Assembly: GCF_032854445.1 (NCBI RefSeq)
Contig: NC_088295.1
Location: 91,569,805 to 91,633,804 of the forward strand
Direction: 5' to 3'
DNA length: 64,000 bases
From: Liolophura sinensis
Taxonomy: Eukaryota > Mollusca > Polyplacophora > Chitonida > Chitonidae
The position numbers were made by a program, and so were the translations under genes. Below are positions 55,023-64,000 of the stretch, piece by piece. Below the pieces are notes generated by a model. The model saw only the letters and a list, made by a program, of their open reading frames with translations. It was not told the origin of the DNA and made no database searches. How positions within the stretch are numbered: position 1 is the first letter of the stretch; every line of letters starts with the position of its first letter.

Positions 55023-56756
55023 GTGAGTATTATACATGTGTAGTTGTGAGTGGATTCCTTAGTCGTTATCGTTTCTCAAATAGTTAGTTTACCTACAAGG
55101 TACTGTACATGTATGTGTTTTTCGTAACCTTGCACTGTTAACTACATTTGGTATCTGTGTTGTATATAATGATCTTAGGGCTCAAACAGCGAGGAGAAAA
55201 GTTAGTCACGTGATAACCCACTTTAACACATTCACTCACTATGTCTAGACCATGAGTAATGATCTCTAGAGTTACCGTGTAGCCGTCTGTAAAAATCACG
55301 GCTATAAATATCAGATTTCACAGTCCAAATTTAGAATTTGTTATCATAGATATCCTCTTAAAATGTGTTTCAACAACATATATGCCATTCACTTTTGCCT
55401 TAAGCTATCGTTCCTATTTAAGGCCTAACTTTGCGAACTTCTCTTTCTACTCGTCATAAACGTTAACCTTATCAAGTGATGTTGTGATCAGCCCGGGTCG
55501 CACCACGGCTGCCAACAAACAGCTCTATATGGTACATATCAATCTATGTGGACTCAAACATGAAATTGATAATATATACGCTAATCTTGCTTATGTTGAC
55601 TTAATTACTATCAGAGGGAGCCTTTTGACAGATAGCGAAATTATCCTTCCATGTTATTTCCCCATCTCTCCGTAATGGCTGAAGTTAAGCATTGGGCGGG
55701 ATATGTATAAACGTGTCTCGTTACATGTAGACATTGTATGGTTACAAATTGACGGAAATATTGATACTGTATTAGGAGGTATATATCTCATTCCCCAAAT
55801 TGGCCGGTTACCATATGGCAAGTAATTACAAATAGCACTGAAACTGTCTACGATCAAAATGGTAAACAAAATATAGTTATTATGAGAGATCTGAACGAGG
55901 ACCTTTTAAAGCCAACAAATCACTATCTCAAAGACATGCTAGCATATATGCAAGTTTTGGGATGACATAACTACTACCACACCCCAATCGTCCAGCAAAA
56001 GTCTTTTAGACCCAATAATATGCAATAGTCACTTGCTAGTTTCCTATTATAGTGTCTGTTCAAACTTTTCCAGCGATCACTACCAGGTTTATGCTAATTT
56101 TAGATCATTTTACCAGAAAAAGACAAAATATAAACGACTGATATGGAGCAACCTGGAAGCAAACTGGGGAAAGTACAGGATGTTGTTAGGAACATGTGAC
56201 TGGACCAGACAAAATGAAGCATTTGATGTGGATGAATGGTGCTCTACAATTACAAAATATATCATTGACTCTGCGAAAAATTCATTTCCCAACAAGATGG
56301 TTGTTATTAACTCCCGTGACAAACCCTGGAGTACCACCCAGGATGAGGATTCGTGAAAAGCTATTCAGACATAGCAGAAAAACTAATTTAGAAGTCGTTT
56401 ATACTGCATACTGATAGCAACGAAAATACGTTACTAGTTTAATTAGGTAAGGTAAAGATAATTACAGACACATATCTCTTTATGTTGTCCGAGCAAAATA
56501 TTTGAAGGAGTTATTTTTGTCAAATTATACGATTTCTAAAGGCTTCTGTATCTAAGAAACAATGTGGTTTGATTCCAGATAAATGTACAGAACTTCTGTA
56601 TATGTATTTCGTCGGAGCGAAAGCACTTGGCGAAGGTAGGGATACATTCTTTATATTTTTTGACATTTCAAAAGTTTCTACAGAGTCTGGTATGAAGGAT
56701 TGCTAGCAAAGATAAAAAGTTTTGGGGTTGACGGTGGCCTTCATGATGCTGAACAC

Positions 56757-56885
56757 TATGTGAGGAAGTACAACTTTCTCCTTTAAAGTCTTCACGACTT
56801 CTTAGTGACTCGACCCAGAACTGACCATGAGTCTGGCGCTCCCAAAGCGGACGCTCTAACAACTGTGCTATCGGGCGCCGATGGA
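56757..56885 (-). mobile_element. tRNA-like SINE head fragment in copy B
   Basis: Minus strand: CGCCCGATAGCACAGTTGTT AGAGCG (box A-like) … GGGTCGAGTCAC (box B-like) … CTTTAAAG. Probably the head of a family 2 SINE without its body. Confidence 0.55.
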
Positions 56886-57957
56886 GTTACTTTTTATGCC
56901 TTGGTTACCTGGGAACAACCACACCGACCAGTTCATTCATACAGCCTATAAAAATCATCTCCTCTTGGAGGATTAAAATACATAGTAAACAGGAAATCTT
57001 TGACGATTATGTACAGTAGTTTTATAAGACCATGCCTCGAATGCGCAGATGTCGTCTGGGAAAACTTCAACGAACATAAGATAAACAGATAAACAGACTG
57101 AAAAAAGTCCAAAATAAATCCATTCGAATAATTACTGGTTTAACTATTTGTACTTCTACCAGTTTGCTACACAAAAAATCTGGACTACTTCCTCTTTATA
57201 AGCAAGGATGCATCCATCCGTTTGGTGTACCTTCATCGTGTTATTCACAGCCAAGAAATTTACACTTAATCAGATCGTGTTCCCCAGACCAGCAGTCCGA
57301 AACCCGTATTCTGTGAGATCATCAGATCATATTCCACCCAGACCAGCACCCCGAAACCCGTATTTTGTAAGATCATCAAATCATATTACACCCAGAACAG
57401 CATTCCGAAACCCGGATTCTGTAAGAGCACCAAATCAACTAGCCCCGATGTGTTATAGAACAGTAAATTTCAAAATAACGTTCTTACCTGCTACCAATTT
57501 TGAGCAGAATACCTGACCTGAATGTATCAAGGCGCTGTCATCGACTGAAGAATTTAAGGCAAAACTAAATAACATCTTCAGTTTATCGAAAATACCATGC
57601 TGGCACTTAGTGAGAAGCAGATCATGCAATATTTTGTCAGCTAGATTTAGAAGCGGATGTAGTAGTTTACATGAGGACCTGTTTAACACCCACTTGACGG
57701 ACAGACCGGACTGTAAGTGCGGACATGTTAGAATCGACAGAACACTATATAATTTGCTGTTATTTATATAAGGAACAACGTGATATATTACACAACAATA
57801 TTAGACAGTCAGGACATATAGGAGAGATCATTGCTTTTGTACTTCTCTATGGTGAGTCTAACCAAATCTTTAAACTACCATCACAGAATATTTATGCCAA
57901 TTTATCAGTGACACTAAACAGGTCATGTAATTCTTTATGTATTCAGGTATGTAAATA

Positions 57958-58064
<107 letters not shown>

Positions 58065-58679
58065 GATAAATACTATAAGGGTGTATGCTTATGTGTGCTT
58101 GTAGAGGTATGTAAATACACGCAGATGTGTTTATGTATGGATAACGTGATAATTGGACGATCTAAATAAAGACAAACACGACGAAGTCTGTTGACCATCT
58201 CGCCGCTTGAGCTATGCATTTACTACCGTAAAGCAATGTTAACAGTGCCATGAATGTCGTGATTGACATGAAGTGTACCGGTACATATTACAGCTCCATG
58301 TTTTAACAAAGAACAATGTGTAGTAATAAACTATTAATGGTAAGCTACGTTCCACGAAATAAAGTCTCTTGGCAGTGTCTCTTGAGGAAAAACAAAATAT
58401 AATACTTCAACAGAAAATAATCTCTGCACCAAGGAAACGATCCTCTGATGGCAGTATTAGACTCTCAAGAACTAGAACTGTGTTTACGTTATATTATAGC
58501 TCTCAGTCTGACATGTCCTTACGTTTGTGTGGTCATCTGACACGACAAGCTCTGGTAATCACAACTAGTGCGGTACAGAACTGAGTTTTAATAGTGATTT
58601 TACGTCCTGGACTATCACTGCCTGTTGTACTGGGATGTTTTAAGGATGACATCGGCGGAGGCTGAGATGCATGGTGCTT

Positions 58680-59135
58680 GCTGAGTTAAAGGGTAATCAC
58701 ACCTGGCAAGTACAGTGTGTTATGACGGCTCTTTGGGGATTTGTTCTCAAGGCTCATGGCGATGGGCCGTGTATGTCGACAAGTGAAGATGAAGTCTGTT
58801 TCTGCGGTATTTCTTACCACGTCTCTCCATAACATGCGAACGAGGATTGCTATGGAGATGAAGAACAGAAGCACACAGCCACCGTTTAGAACCTGGTAGA
58901 GACGACTTGCGCATGGGGTCACCTGGTAATAATACTGTAAGGTCGTCAATACAGTCTTTGTTGTAATATTCTTGGTGTTTCTCCTTGCCACTGTTTAAGC
59001 AGCGTTTGACTTCAGAGAGGTTGTATGACACAGGATACAACATTCCTTTTCCCGGCCTATGGGGCGTGGTAATCTGTGCTGGGGAAAGTCCACAACTTTC
59101 TAGCGGGGTTGTTAGATAATACGGATGTGTACATT
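58680..59135 (-). pseudogene. Ty3/Gypsy integrase C-terminal part, copy B
   Basis: Minus strand: LYPVSYNLSEVKRCLNSGKE, KHQEYYNK, LLPGDPMRKS, then RSHVMERRGKKYRRNRLHLH, the usual ‘…G-x-x-x-RRNR-x-HL’ end of Gypsy integrase. It follows the pol fragments at 59185-61060 in the right order, but the catalytic integrase core between them is missing. Confidence 0.8.
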
Positions 59136-59184
59136 GTACACATGAAGTAGTCAGCGGCAGTGCGTTACCGTGCTCAACACAAAC

Positions 59185-61330
59185 GTCTGTATTAAAAATT
59201 GGAGACCATTATTAGTTATTAATGTTTGGGAGTTCCACAGGTACCACCGTTCTAAGACCCTTAAACACCATGCCATCAAAGACAGACAACTCGTCCCTAA
59301 TGTCCCAATACTGTCGCATAGACTGCAGGATTTTTGGTCTAGTGTCTGGCCAACCTTTCAAGATCGTATAATTTAGTTCATTCACTGGGCTAACAGTGGG
59401 CAGTTAAATGGTACGGCTGGAGACGCAGCATCATTGGCTACAGTCTGAAGTCATGAGGCAGACCAAAGCCGTTTAGAGAAGATCGCCTGCAAAAGCTTGT
59501 GATCACTATCCACTATTACTGGCTTTCCAAAGATGTAATGATGGAACTTCTTGCATGAGTGCTCAATAGCGAGAGTCTTTTTTTCTATCTGCGCATATCT
59601 TTTGTCTTTGTCTGTCTGTGCACGAGATGTGTATACGATGGGGCGGCCATCTTGGAGCAGAATTCCACCTACGGCGTAGCTACTGGCATCACGCTGCATT
59701 GTTACCTTTTTATTTGTGTTATGCTTGGACTAAACTGGTGGACTGCTGCACAAATCTTTCAACTTGTAAAGGCTGGTTTGATATGCACCACTCCAGTAGA
59801 CGTTAACATTCATCTTAATTACTACAGTGGAGCGTCAACTTCACTGAGATTTGGAATGAACTTGCTGAGATATTGTACCATTCCAAGAAATCGGCGGATT
59901 TTTCTTTTGACTTTGACACAGGCATTTCTCGCAAGGCACGCGCTTTTGAGGGTTTGAGGCCCTGTTTGGTAACAAAGTGAACAGCATAGCTCACAGCAGG
60001 TAGCTTCACTTGATGTTTATCAAACTTAATACCCAGATTGTACTCGGTAGCACAGTCTACAACGACTTTGAAGATTCTGTCATGATCTTCATCGTCCACC
60101 CCTCCAAAGAGGATGCTCCATCAGTGCTCTTTCATCCGAGATACCTTCAAGCTGTTGTCCATAATTCACTAGAAGCGTTCTGGCGCCGACTTAATACCAA
60201 ACGGGAGTCAGAGCCACATATATCTACATATGAGGCTATTAAATGTTGTCAGCAAACTAGGCTCATAGTCCATCTTGATTTGTAAGAAGCCAGATTTGGA
60301 GTCTAATACAGAGAAAACATTTGCGTTTGGAAATGATGAAACTATCTCTTCTATGACCTGAACTCCTTCATCTTTTCAATTATCTTACCAGTCAGTGCTT
60401 TAGGCTGACACCTTGGACCATATACTACCGGGTGGAAAGAAGGGTCAGTTTTGAGGGAATAAGTTCCAGGTAGAGTAGCTGGGGTTAGTTTCAGCTTTGG
60501 ATACCTGTCTATTTCATCTGTGATATTATGTACACGCTCAATCAGGCCTAAGTCACTACTAGCCTGTCCAAACAACAACGGTTGCCGGTTTATATGTACT
60601 CCGTAGTACTGAACTTCTACACTCTTATCTTTGTAGCATGTGGGAAGTGTGACACGCCCTTCTACTTTTATGGGTGGCGTGTATGCGACTGAAACTTCCT
60701 GTCTGCTGGTAGAACAGATTGTTGAATGATCATGGACTTGAACAAGCTGTATTGTATGAGTGATTGGGCAACAGCTGTATCTATCTGCCTTCGTCAGTGT
60801 TTGTGAGCCAGCGTGTATTTTTTCCCTCCAGTCTGTAATAATACTGTCAGACACAATCTTTATTAAGTGAGTGAAATCTTCACCTAAAGAACTAACCTCT
60901 TGCACGACATTCGTGCGTGTTTTATTGCGACATTTTTTTTTCTGAAAAACTTGGAACTTTTCTGAAATGGTTCCTTTCATTACAAAAACTACATCTGTTT
61001 CCTCTAGCAGGACACTTTCTTTCATAGCCACAGGTGGAGCACATTTTCATAGGGTTTGTCTGTTTCCCTCTCTGTCATCACCCTGTTTCTTCTGGCAACC
61101 TTTTTAGACCTGTGTTGGTCACTCGCTATACTAGACACAGCATTAACACTTGGATCTACATCAAAAGCCATCATTTTGAGACTGTCTTGGGAGGTTTAAT
61201 AGCTCTGGCCTATGTTAACAGCAAGGTCAAGCGTCAAGCCATCACCTATTTCCAGACATCTCTCATCCACAGCAGTATTACATGTGCCAGTAACAATGGC
61301 GTCAGGTGACATACTCTCAGAATCATTATG
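59185..61330 (-). pseudogene. Ty3/Gypsy gag-pol remnant
   Basis: Minus strand, from right to left: a gag zinc-knuckle region (KMCSTCGYERKCPARGNRCS, then FCNERNHFRKV; about 61058-60960), a protease/linker region open for 226 codons (60351-61031; LTLPTCYKDKS-like, GLIERVHNITDE), RT (YGPRCQPKALTGKIIEKM, then VDDEDHDRIF, VTKQGLKPSKARAL; about 60450-59900), RNase H (QRDASSYAVGGILLQDGRP, then IEKKTLAIEHSCKKFHHYIF; 59699-59451), MMLRLQPYHLTAHC, and the integrase N-terminal part (YWDIRDELSVFDGMVFKGLR; 59350-59190). Where the RT catalytic Asp pair should precede IL, the sequence reads stop-Trp-Ser-Ile-Leu, so it is dead. Several frameshifts are present. No LTRs were recognised. Confidence 0.88.
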
Positions 61331-61464
61331 GCCAGAGTCTTTCACGAGCAATCTCAGGTGAGAGACAAACTGTCAAACTTTTCTACCTGTTTTTGGCGAC
61401 GTCTCTGGAAGTTCACAGTTGCTCGGAATGTGAGGGGTTTCTCTTCACTGAGGAACCGGTGTTA

Positions 61465-61600
61465 CTAGCAGAGTCAGTCACATTTAAAGCCTTGGGAACG
61501 TGTCACAAAGCCATTTCGACCTTCGATCTAAATTCGTAACCCAAATTAAACTCTTTGATGTCTTTCAAATCTATGAAAATTTTACCTATAGTTGTAGGCC
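61465..61600 (+). repeat. Duplicated intron block, partial copy
   Basis: AGCCTTGGGAACGTGTCACA AAGCCATTTCGACCTTCGAT matches the middle of the block at 12870-13345 and 16330-16855. The matching right part (CAAAGCACTCCAGCCGATAT … GTGGACAACACCACAGATAT) lies at 62195-62300. Confidence 0.65.
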
Positions 61601-61703
61601 ATTTAGTTTAGATAAAAGATTCTGTGAAAGAGAAATGCTTCGACCGTTACTTCCAGACAGCACATGGATAGGTTAATATTACCAACGCCTGGGAAATTCT
61701 ATG

Positions 61704-62003
61704 GTCGCTTCGGTGCCCTAATGGTTAGAACGTCCGCCTCGAAGTTGGAAGACCTGGGATCAAATCCGTGTCGGGTCATACCAAAGTCTTTAAAAATTGT
61801 ACCAGTTGCTGCATCTCTCGGCGCTCAGTCCTGAGAGGTTAGAGCAAGGAAACAGGACTGGTTGGTCCAGTGTCAGTATAATGTGGCTGGGTGGGTGTCA
61901 TATCTGGGGTCTTCGGCATGATACTTCAGTGGCGGCAGCACTCACGGTCGTCATATGACTGAACAGTTCTTAAGTACGACGTTAAACTCCAAGCATTCAT
62001 TAA
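61704..62003 (+). mobile_element. SINE family 2, full-length reference copy
   Basis: tRNA-like head: GGTGCCCTAATGGTTAGAAC (box A) and CCTGGGATCAAATCCGTG (box B). Body: TTGTACCAGTTGCTGCATCT, CGGCGCTCAGTCCTGAGAGG. Tail: GGTCGTCATATGACTGAACA then TTAAGTACGACGTTAAACTC. The other family 2 copies here are truncated or reversed versions. Confidence 0.85.
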
Positions 62004-62194
62004 TTTATTCGAAAATCTAATGTCTGAAACTGGTATTGAAGTAAGTAACATATGTACACGGATAGTGAGATTGTCCTGTAGGGAGTTGTTGATGAGGTCG
62101 TCCACATAATTAGTCTCAATGTTCGGGCAATGCCAGAAAATGTAAAAAAAATTATGCATTTTTGAAAATAAATCATCTTTTAAGTCACTGTACT

Positions 62195-62300
62195 CATTGT
62201 CTCTAAATGAATAGGACACAAAGCACTCCAGCCGATATGATGCTGGGCATACACATGTAAAGTACCATCGAAGTGGACAACACCACAGATATATCTGTGT
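62195..62300 (+). repeat. Duplicated intron block, right part, third copy
   Basis: Matches 16930-17010 and 54325-54408 (ACTCCAGCC, ACACATGTAAAGTACC, GGACAACACCACAGATATAT). Unlike the other two places, no linker exon follows. The 92-bp array stands there instead. Confidence 0.7.
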
Positions 62301-62444
62301 TAAATAACCATCATACTCCCTTATTTTCACACGCATTAATCACACCGTAATTACTCTGTCAGCTATAATGAACTTATTAATCCCACTGGGTGTTTATGAG
62401 TCTACGGACATATCTTCACTTTTGGCTTTCTGAGCCCATTTTAA

Positions 62445-63285
62445 CGGTCTACTACATTCAGAATGACATGTATACGTGTATATCATAGCTTCCCATTCAG
62501 TGCAACTGGAATGCAGTATACAATAACAATGACATACAATCTATTACAGGCAGAATGACATATATACGTGTATATCATAGCTTCCCATTCAGTGCAACTG
62601 GAATGCAGTATACAATAACAATGACATACAATCTATTACAGGCAGAATGACATATATACGTGTATATCATAGCTTCCCATTCAGTGCAGCTGGAATGCAG
62701 TATACAATAACAATGACATACAATCTATTACAGGCAGAATGACATATATACGTGTATATCATAGCTTCCCATTCAGTGCAACTGGAATGCAGTATACAAT
62801 AACAATGACATACAATCTATTACAGGCAGAATGACATATATACGTGTATATCATAGCTTCCCATTCAGTGCAGCTGGAATGCAGTATACAATAACAATGA
62901 CATACAATCTATTACAGGCAGAATGACATATATACGTGTATATCATAGCTTCCCATTCAGTGCAACTGGAATGCAGTATACAATAACAATGACATACAAT
63001 CTATTACAGGCAGAAATATACGTGTATATCATAGCCTCCCATTCAGTGCAACTGGAATGCAGTATACAATAACAATGACATACAATCTATTACAGGCAGA
63101 ATGACATATATACGTGTATATCATAGCCTCCCATTCAGTGCAACTGGAATGCAGTATACAATAACAATGACATACAATCTATTACAGGCAGAATGACATA
63201 TATACGTATATATCATAGCCTCCCATCCAGTGCAACTGGAATGCAGTATACAATAACAATGACATGCAATCTATTACAAGCAGAA
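62445..63285. repeat. 92-bp tandem array, about 9 units
   Basis: CAGAATGACATATATACGTG TATATCATAGCTTCCCATTC AGTGCAACTGGAATGCAGTA recurs at 62551 and 62643 and onward (period 92). One unit is shortened near 63015. It is very uniform, so recent. It ends 60 bp before the transmembrane exon. Confidence 0.95.
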
Positions 63286-63343
63286 TGACCTGACGTTTAC
63301 TTCTCTTAAAACTAGGCTTACTTTTTCACGGACATACTTGCAG

Positions 63344-63517
63344 TTGTAAATGGCTGTCCACCTGTCTGCCAGTTATGTGATAACATGGCCGAGGTCAGTA
63401 AGCGGTTTGGAGGAGGAGATATTGCCGGGGCCGTACTGGGAGGAGCGTGCGGAGGAGCTCTGATGGCTCTTCTCTTCACCTTCATCATACTCCACTGTAC
63501 CGGTTACACACTCACAG
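63344..63517 (+). CDS. Gene 3, transmembrane exon of a receptor-like protein
   Basis: The acceptor TTTTTCACGGACATACTTGCAG ends at 63343 and the donor CACAG-GTGAGT starts at 63518. It is 174 nt, phase 1-1. The translation is VVNGCPPVCQLCDNMAEVSK, then RFGGGDIAGAVLGGACGGAL, then MALLFTFIILHCTGYTLT. This gives a Cys-containing stalk (C-P-P-V-CQLC), a single hydrophobic helix with a small-residue face and a short inner end. It is about 70% identical by eye to the gene 2 exon (18353-18508), with six extra residues at the start. The cytoplasmic exons of gene 3 lie beyond the window. Membrane insertion is a confident inference; function is unknown. Confidence 0.82.
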
Positions 63518-64000
63518 GTGAGTATTGGCTACACACTCAGTACTGGTTACACACTCACAGATGAGTACTGGTTACACAGTTACAGGCCAGAAGTGGATAC
63601 ACACTTACAGGTCAGCATTGGCTACACACTCACAAAGTAGTACCGGTTACACATTCACAGGTCATCATTGGTTACACATTCACAAAGTAGTTCTGGTTAC
63701 ACATTCACAGGTCAGCATTGGTGACACACTCACAAAGTAGTACTGGTTACACATCCACAGGTCATCATTGGTTACACATTCACAAAGTAGTTCTGGTTAC
63801 ACATTCACAGGTCATCACTGGTGACACACTCACAAAGTAGTACTGGTTACACATTCACAGGTCATCATTGGTTACACATTCACAAAGTAGTTCTGGTTAC
63901 ACATTCACAGGTCATCACTGGTGACACTCACAAAGTAGTACTGGTTACACATTCACAGATCAGCATTGGTTACACACTAATAGATCAGGTTTGCAAATGA
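63500..64000 (+). repeat. Splice-donor-derived satellite after second TM exon
   Basis: Units of about 25 bp (GGTTACACACTCACAGGTGAGTA-like; later ATTCACAGGTCATCATTGGT and CACTCACAAAGTAGTACTGG pairs) begin with the exon's own last bases and donor. After the first two units the donor GTGAGT mostly decays to GTCATC or GTCAGC. The array continues past the window edge. Confidence 0.92.

Overview
This window is animal nuclear DNA. Small exons are separated by long introns with GT-AG splice sites, there are many tRNA-derived SINEs, and decayed Ty3/Gypsy and APE-type non-LTR retrotransposons are present. About a fifth to a quarter of the bases lie in tandem repeats. The SINE tails (…ACGGCGTAAAACACCAATCAAATAAATAAA-type and …GTACGACGTTAAACTCC-type) and the minisatellite-rich introns suggest a lophotrochozoan, most likely a mollusc. 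That is family-level recognition and was not checked. No prokaryotic gene, operon or CRISPR array was seen. Most long open frames come from tandem repeats whose unit is a multiple of three, and they are not genes.

The real coding content seems to be a head-to-tail cluster, all on the + strand, of paralogous immunoglobulin-superfamily receptor-like genes. Internal exons are nearly all symmetric phase 1-1. Gene 1 (1 to about 4.65 kb) is only a 3' end: three 39-42 nt cytoplasmic-tail exons (278-316, 1936-1977, 4153-4194) and a terminal exon with stop and AATAAA. Gene 2 (about 9.5-25.75 kb) has three degenerate Ig exon copies, four copies of a 33-nt linker exon, a transmembrane exon (18353-18508), a basic exon (23570-23600), a 42-nt tail exon (24572-24613) and a terminal exon with AATAAA. 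Gene 3 (about 39.4 kb to beyond 64 kb) looks more intact: a possible signal-peptide exon (39444-39501), two Ig-like exons (42602-42982, 45747-46157), a linker exon (54990-55022) and a transmembrane exon (63344-63517). It runs off the right edge.

Between the exons lie tandem arrays: 83-bp (340-1280), 48-bp (2130-3790, 23.92-24.44 kb, 28.39-29.30 kb), about 25-bp splice-donor-derived (18.5-22.64 kb, 63.5-64.0 kb), 72-bp (25.9-28.39 kb), 51-bp (29.53-31.37 kb), 38-bp (31.4-31.7 and 32.2-33.4 kb), 47-bp, 48-bp and about 48-bp (37.8-39.4 kb), 54-bp (48.95-50.94 kb), 51-bp (52.18-53.77 kb) and 92-bp (62.44-63.29 kb). A composite block (non-LTR element plus Gypsy 3' fragment) occurs twice, at about 46.6-52.2 kb and 55.3-59.2 kb, on either side of the gene 3 linker exon.

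The main unusual signal is that the array after each of the two transmembrane exons is built from that exon's own 3' end plus its 5' splice site, giving introns with a very large number of consensus-like decoy donors. A similar array starts at the donor of the exon at 278-316. Together with all-phase-1 micro-exons carrying different tyrosine motifs, this points to a modular, fast-evolving receptor family. Its function (for example immune or self-recognition) is inference only.
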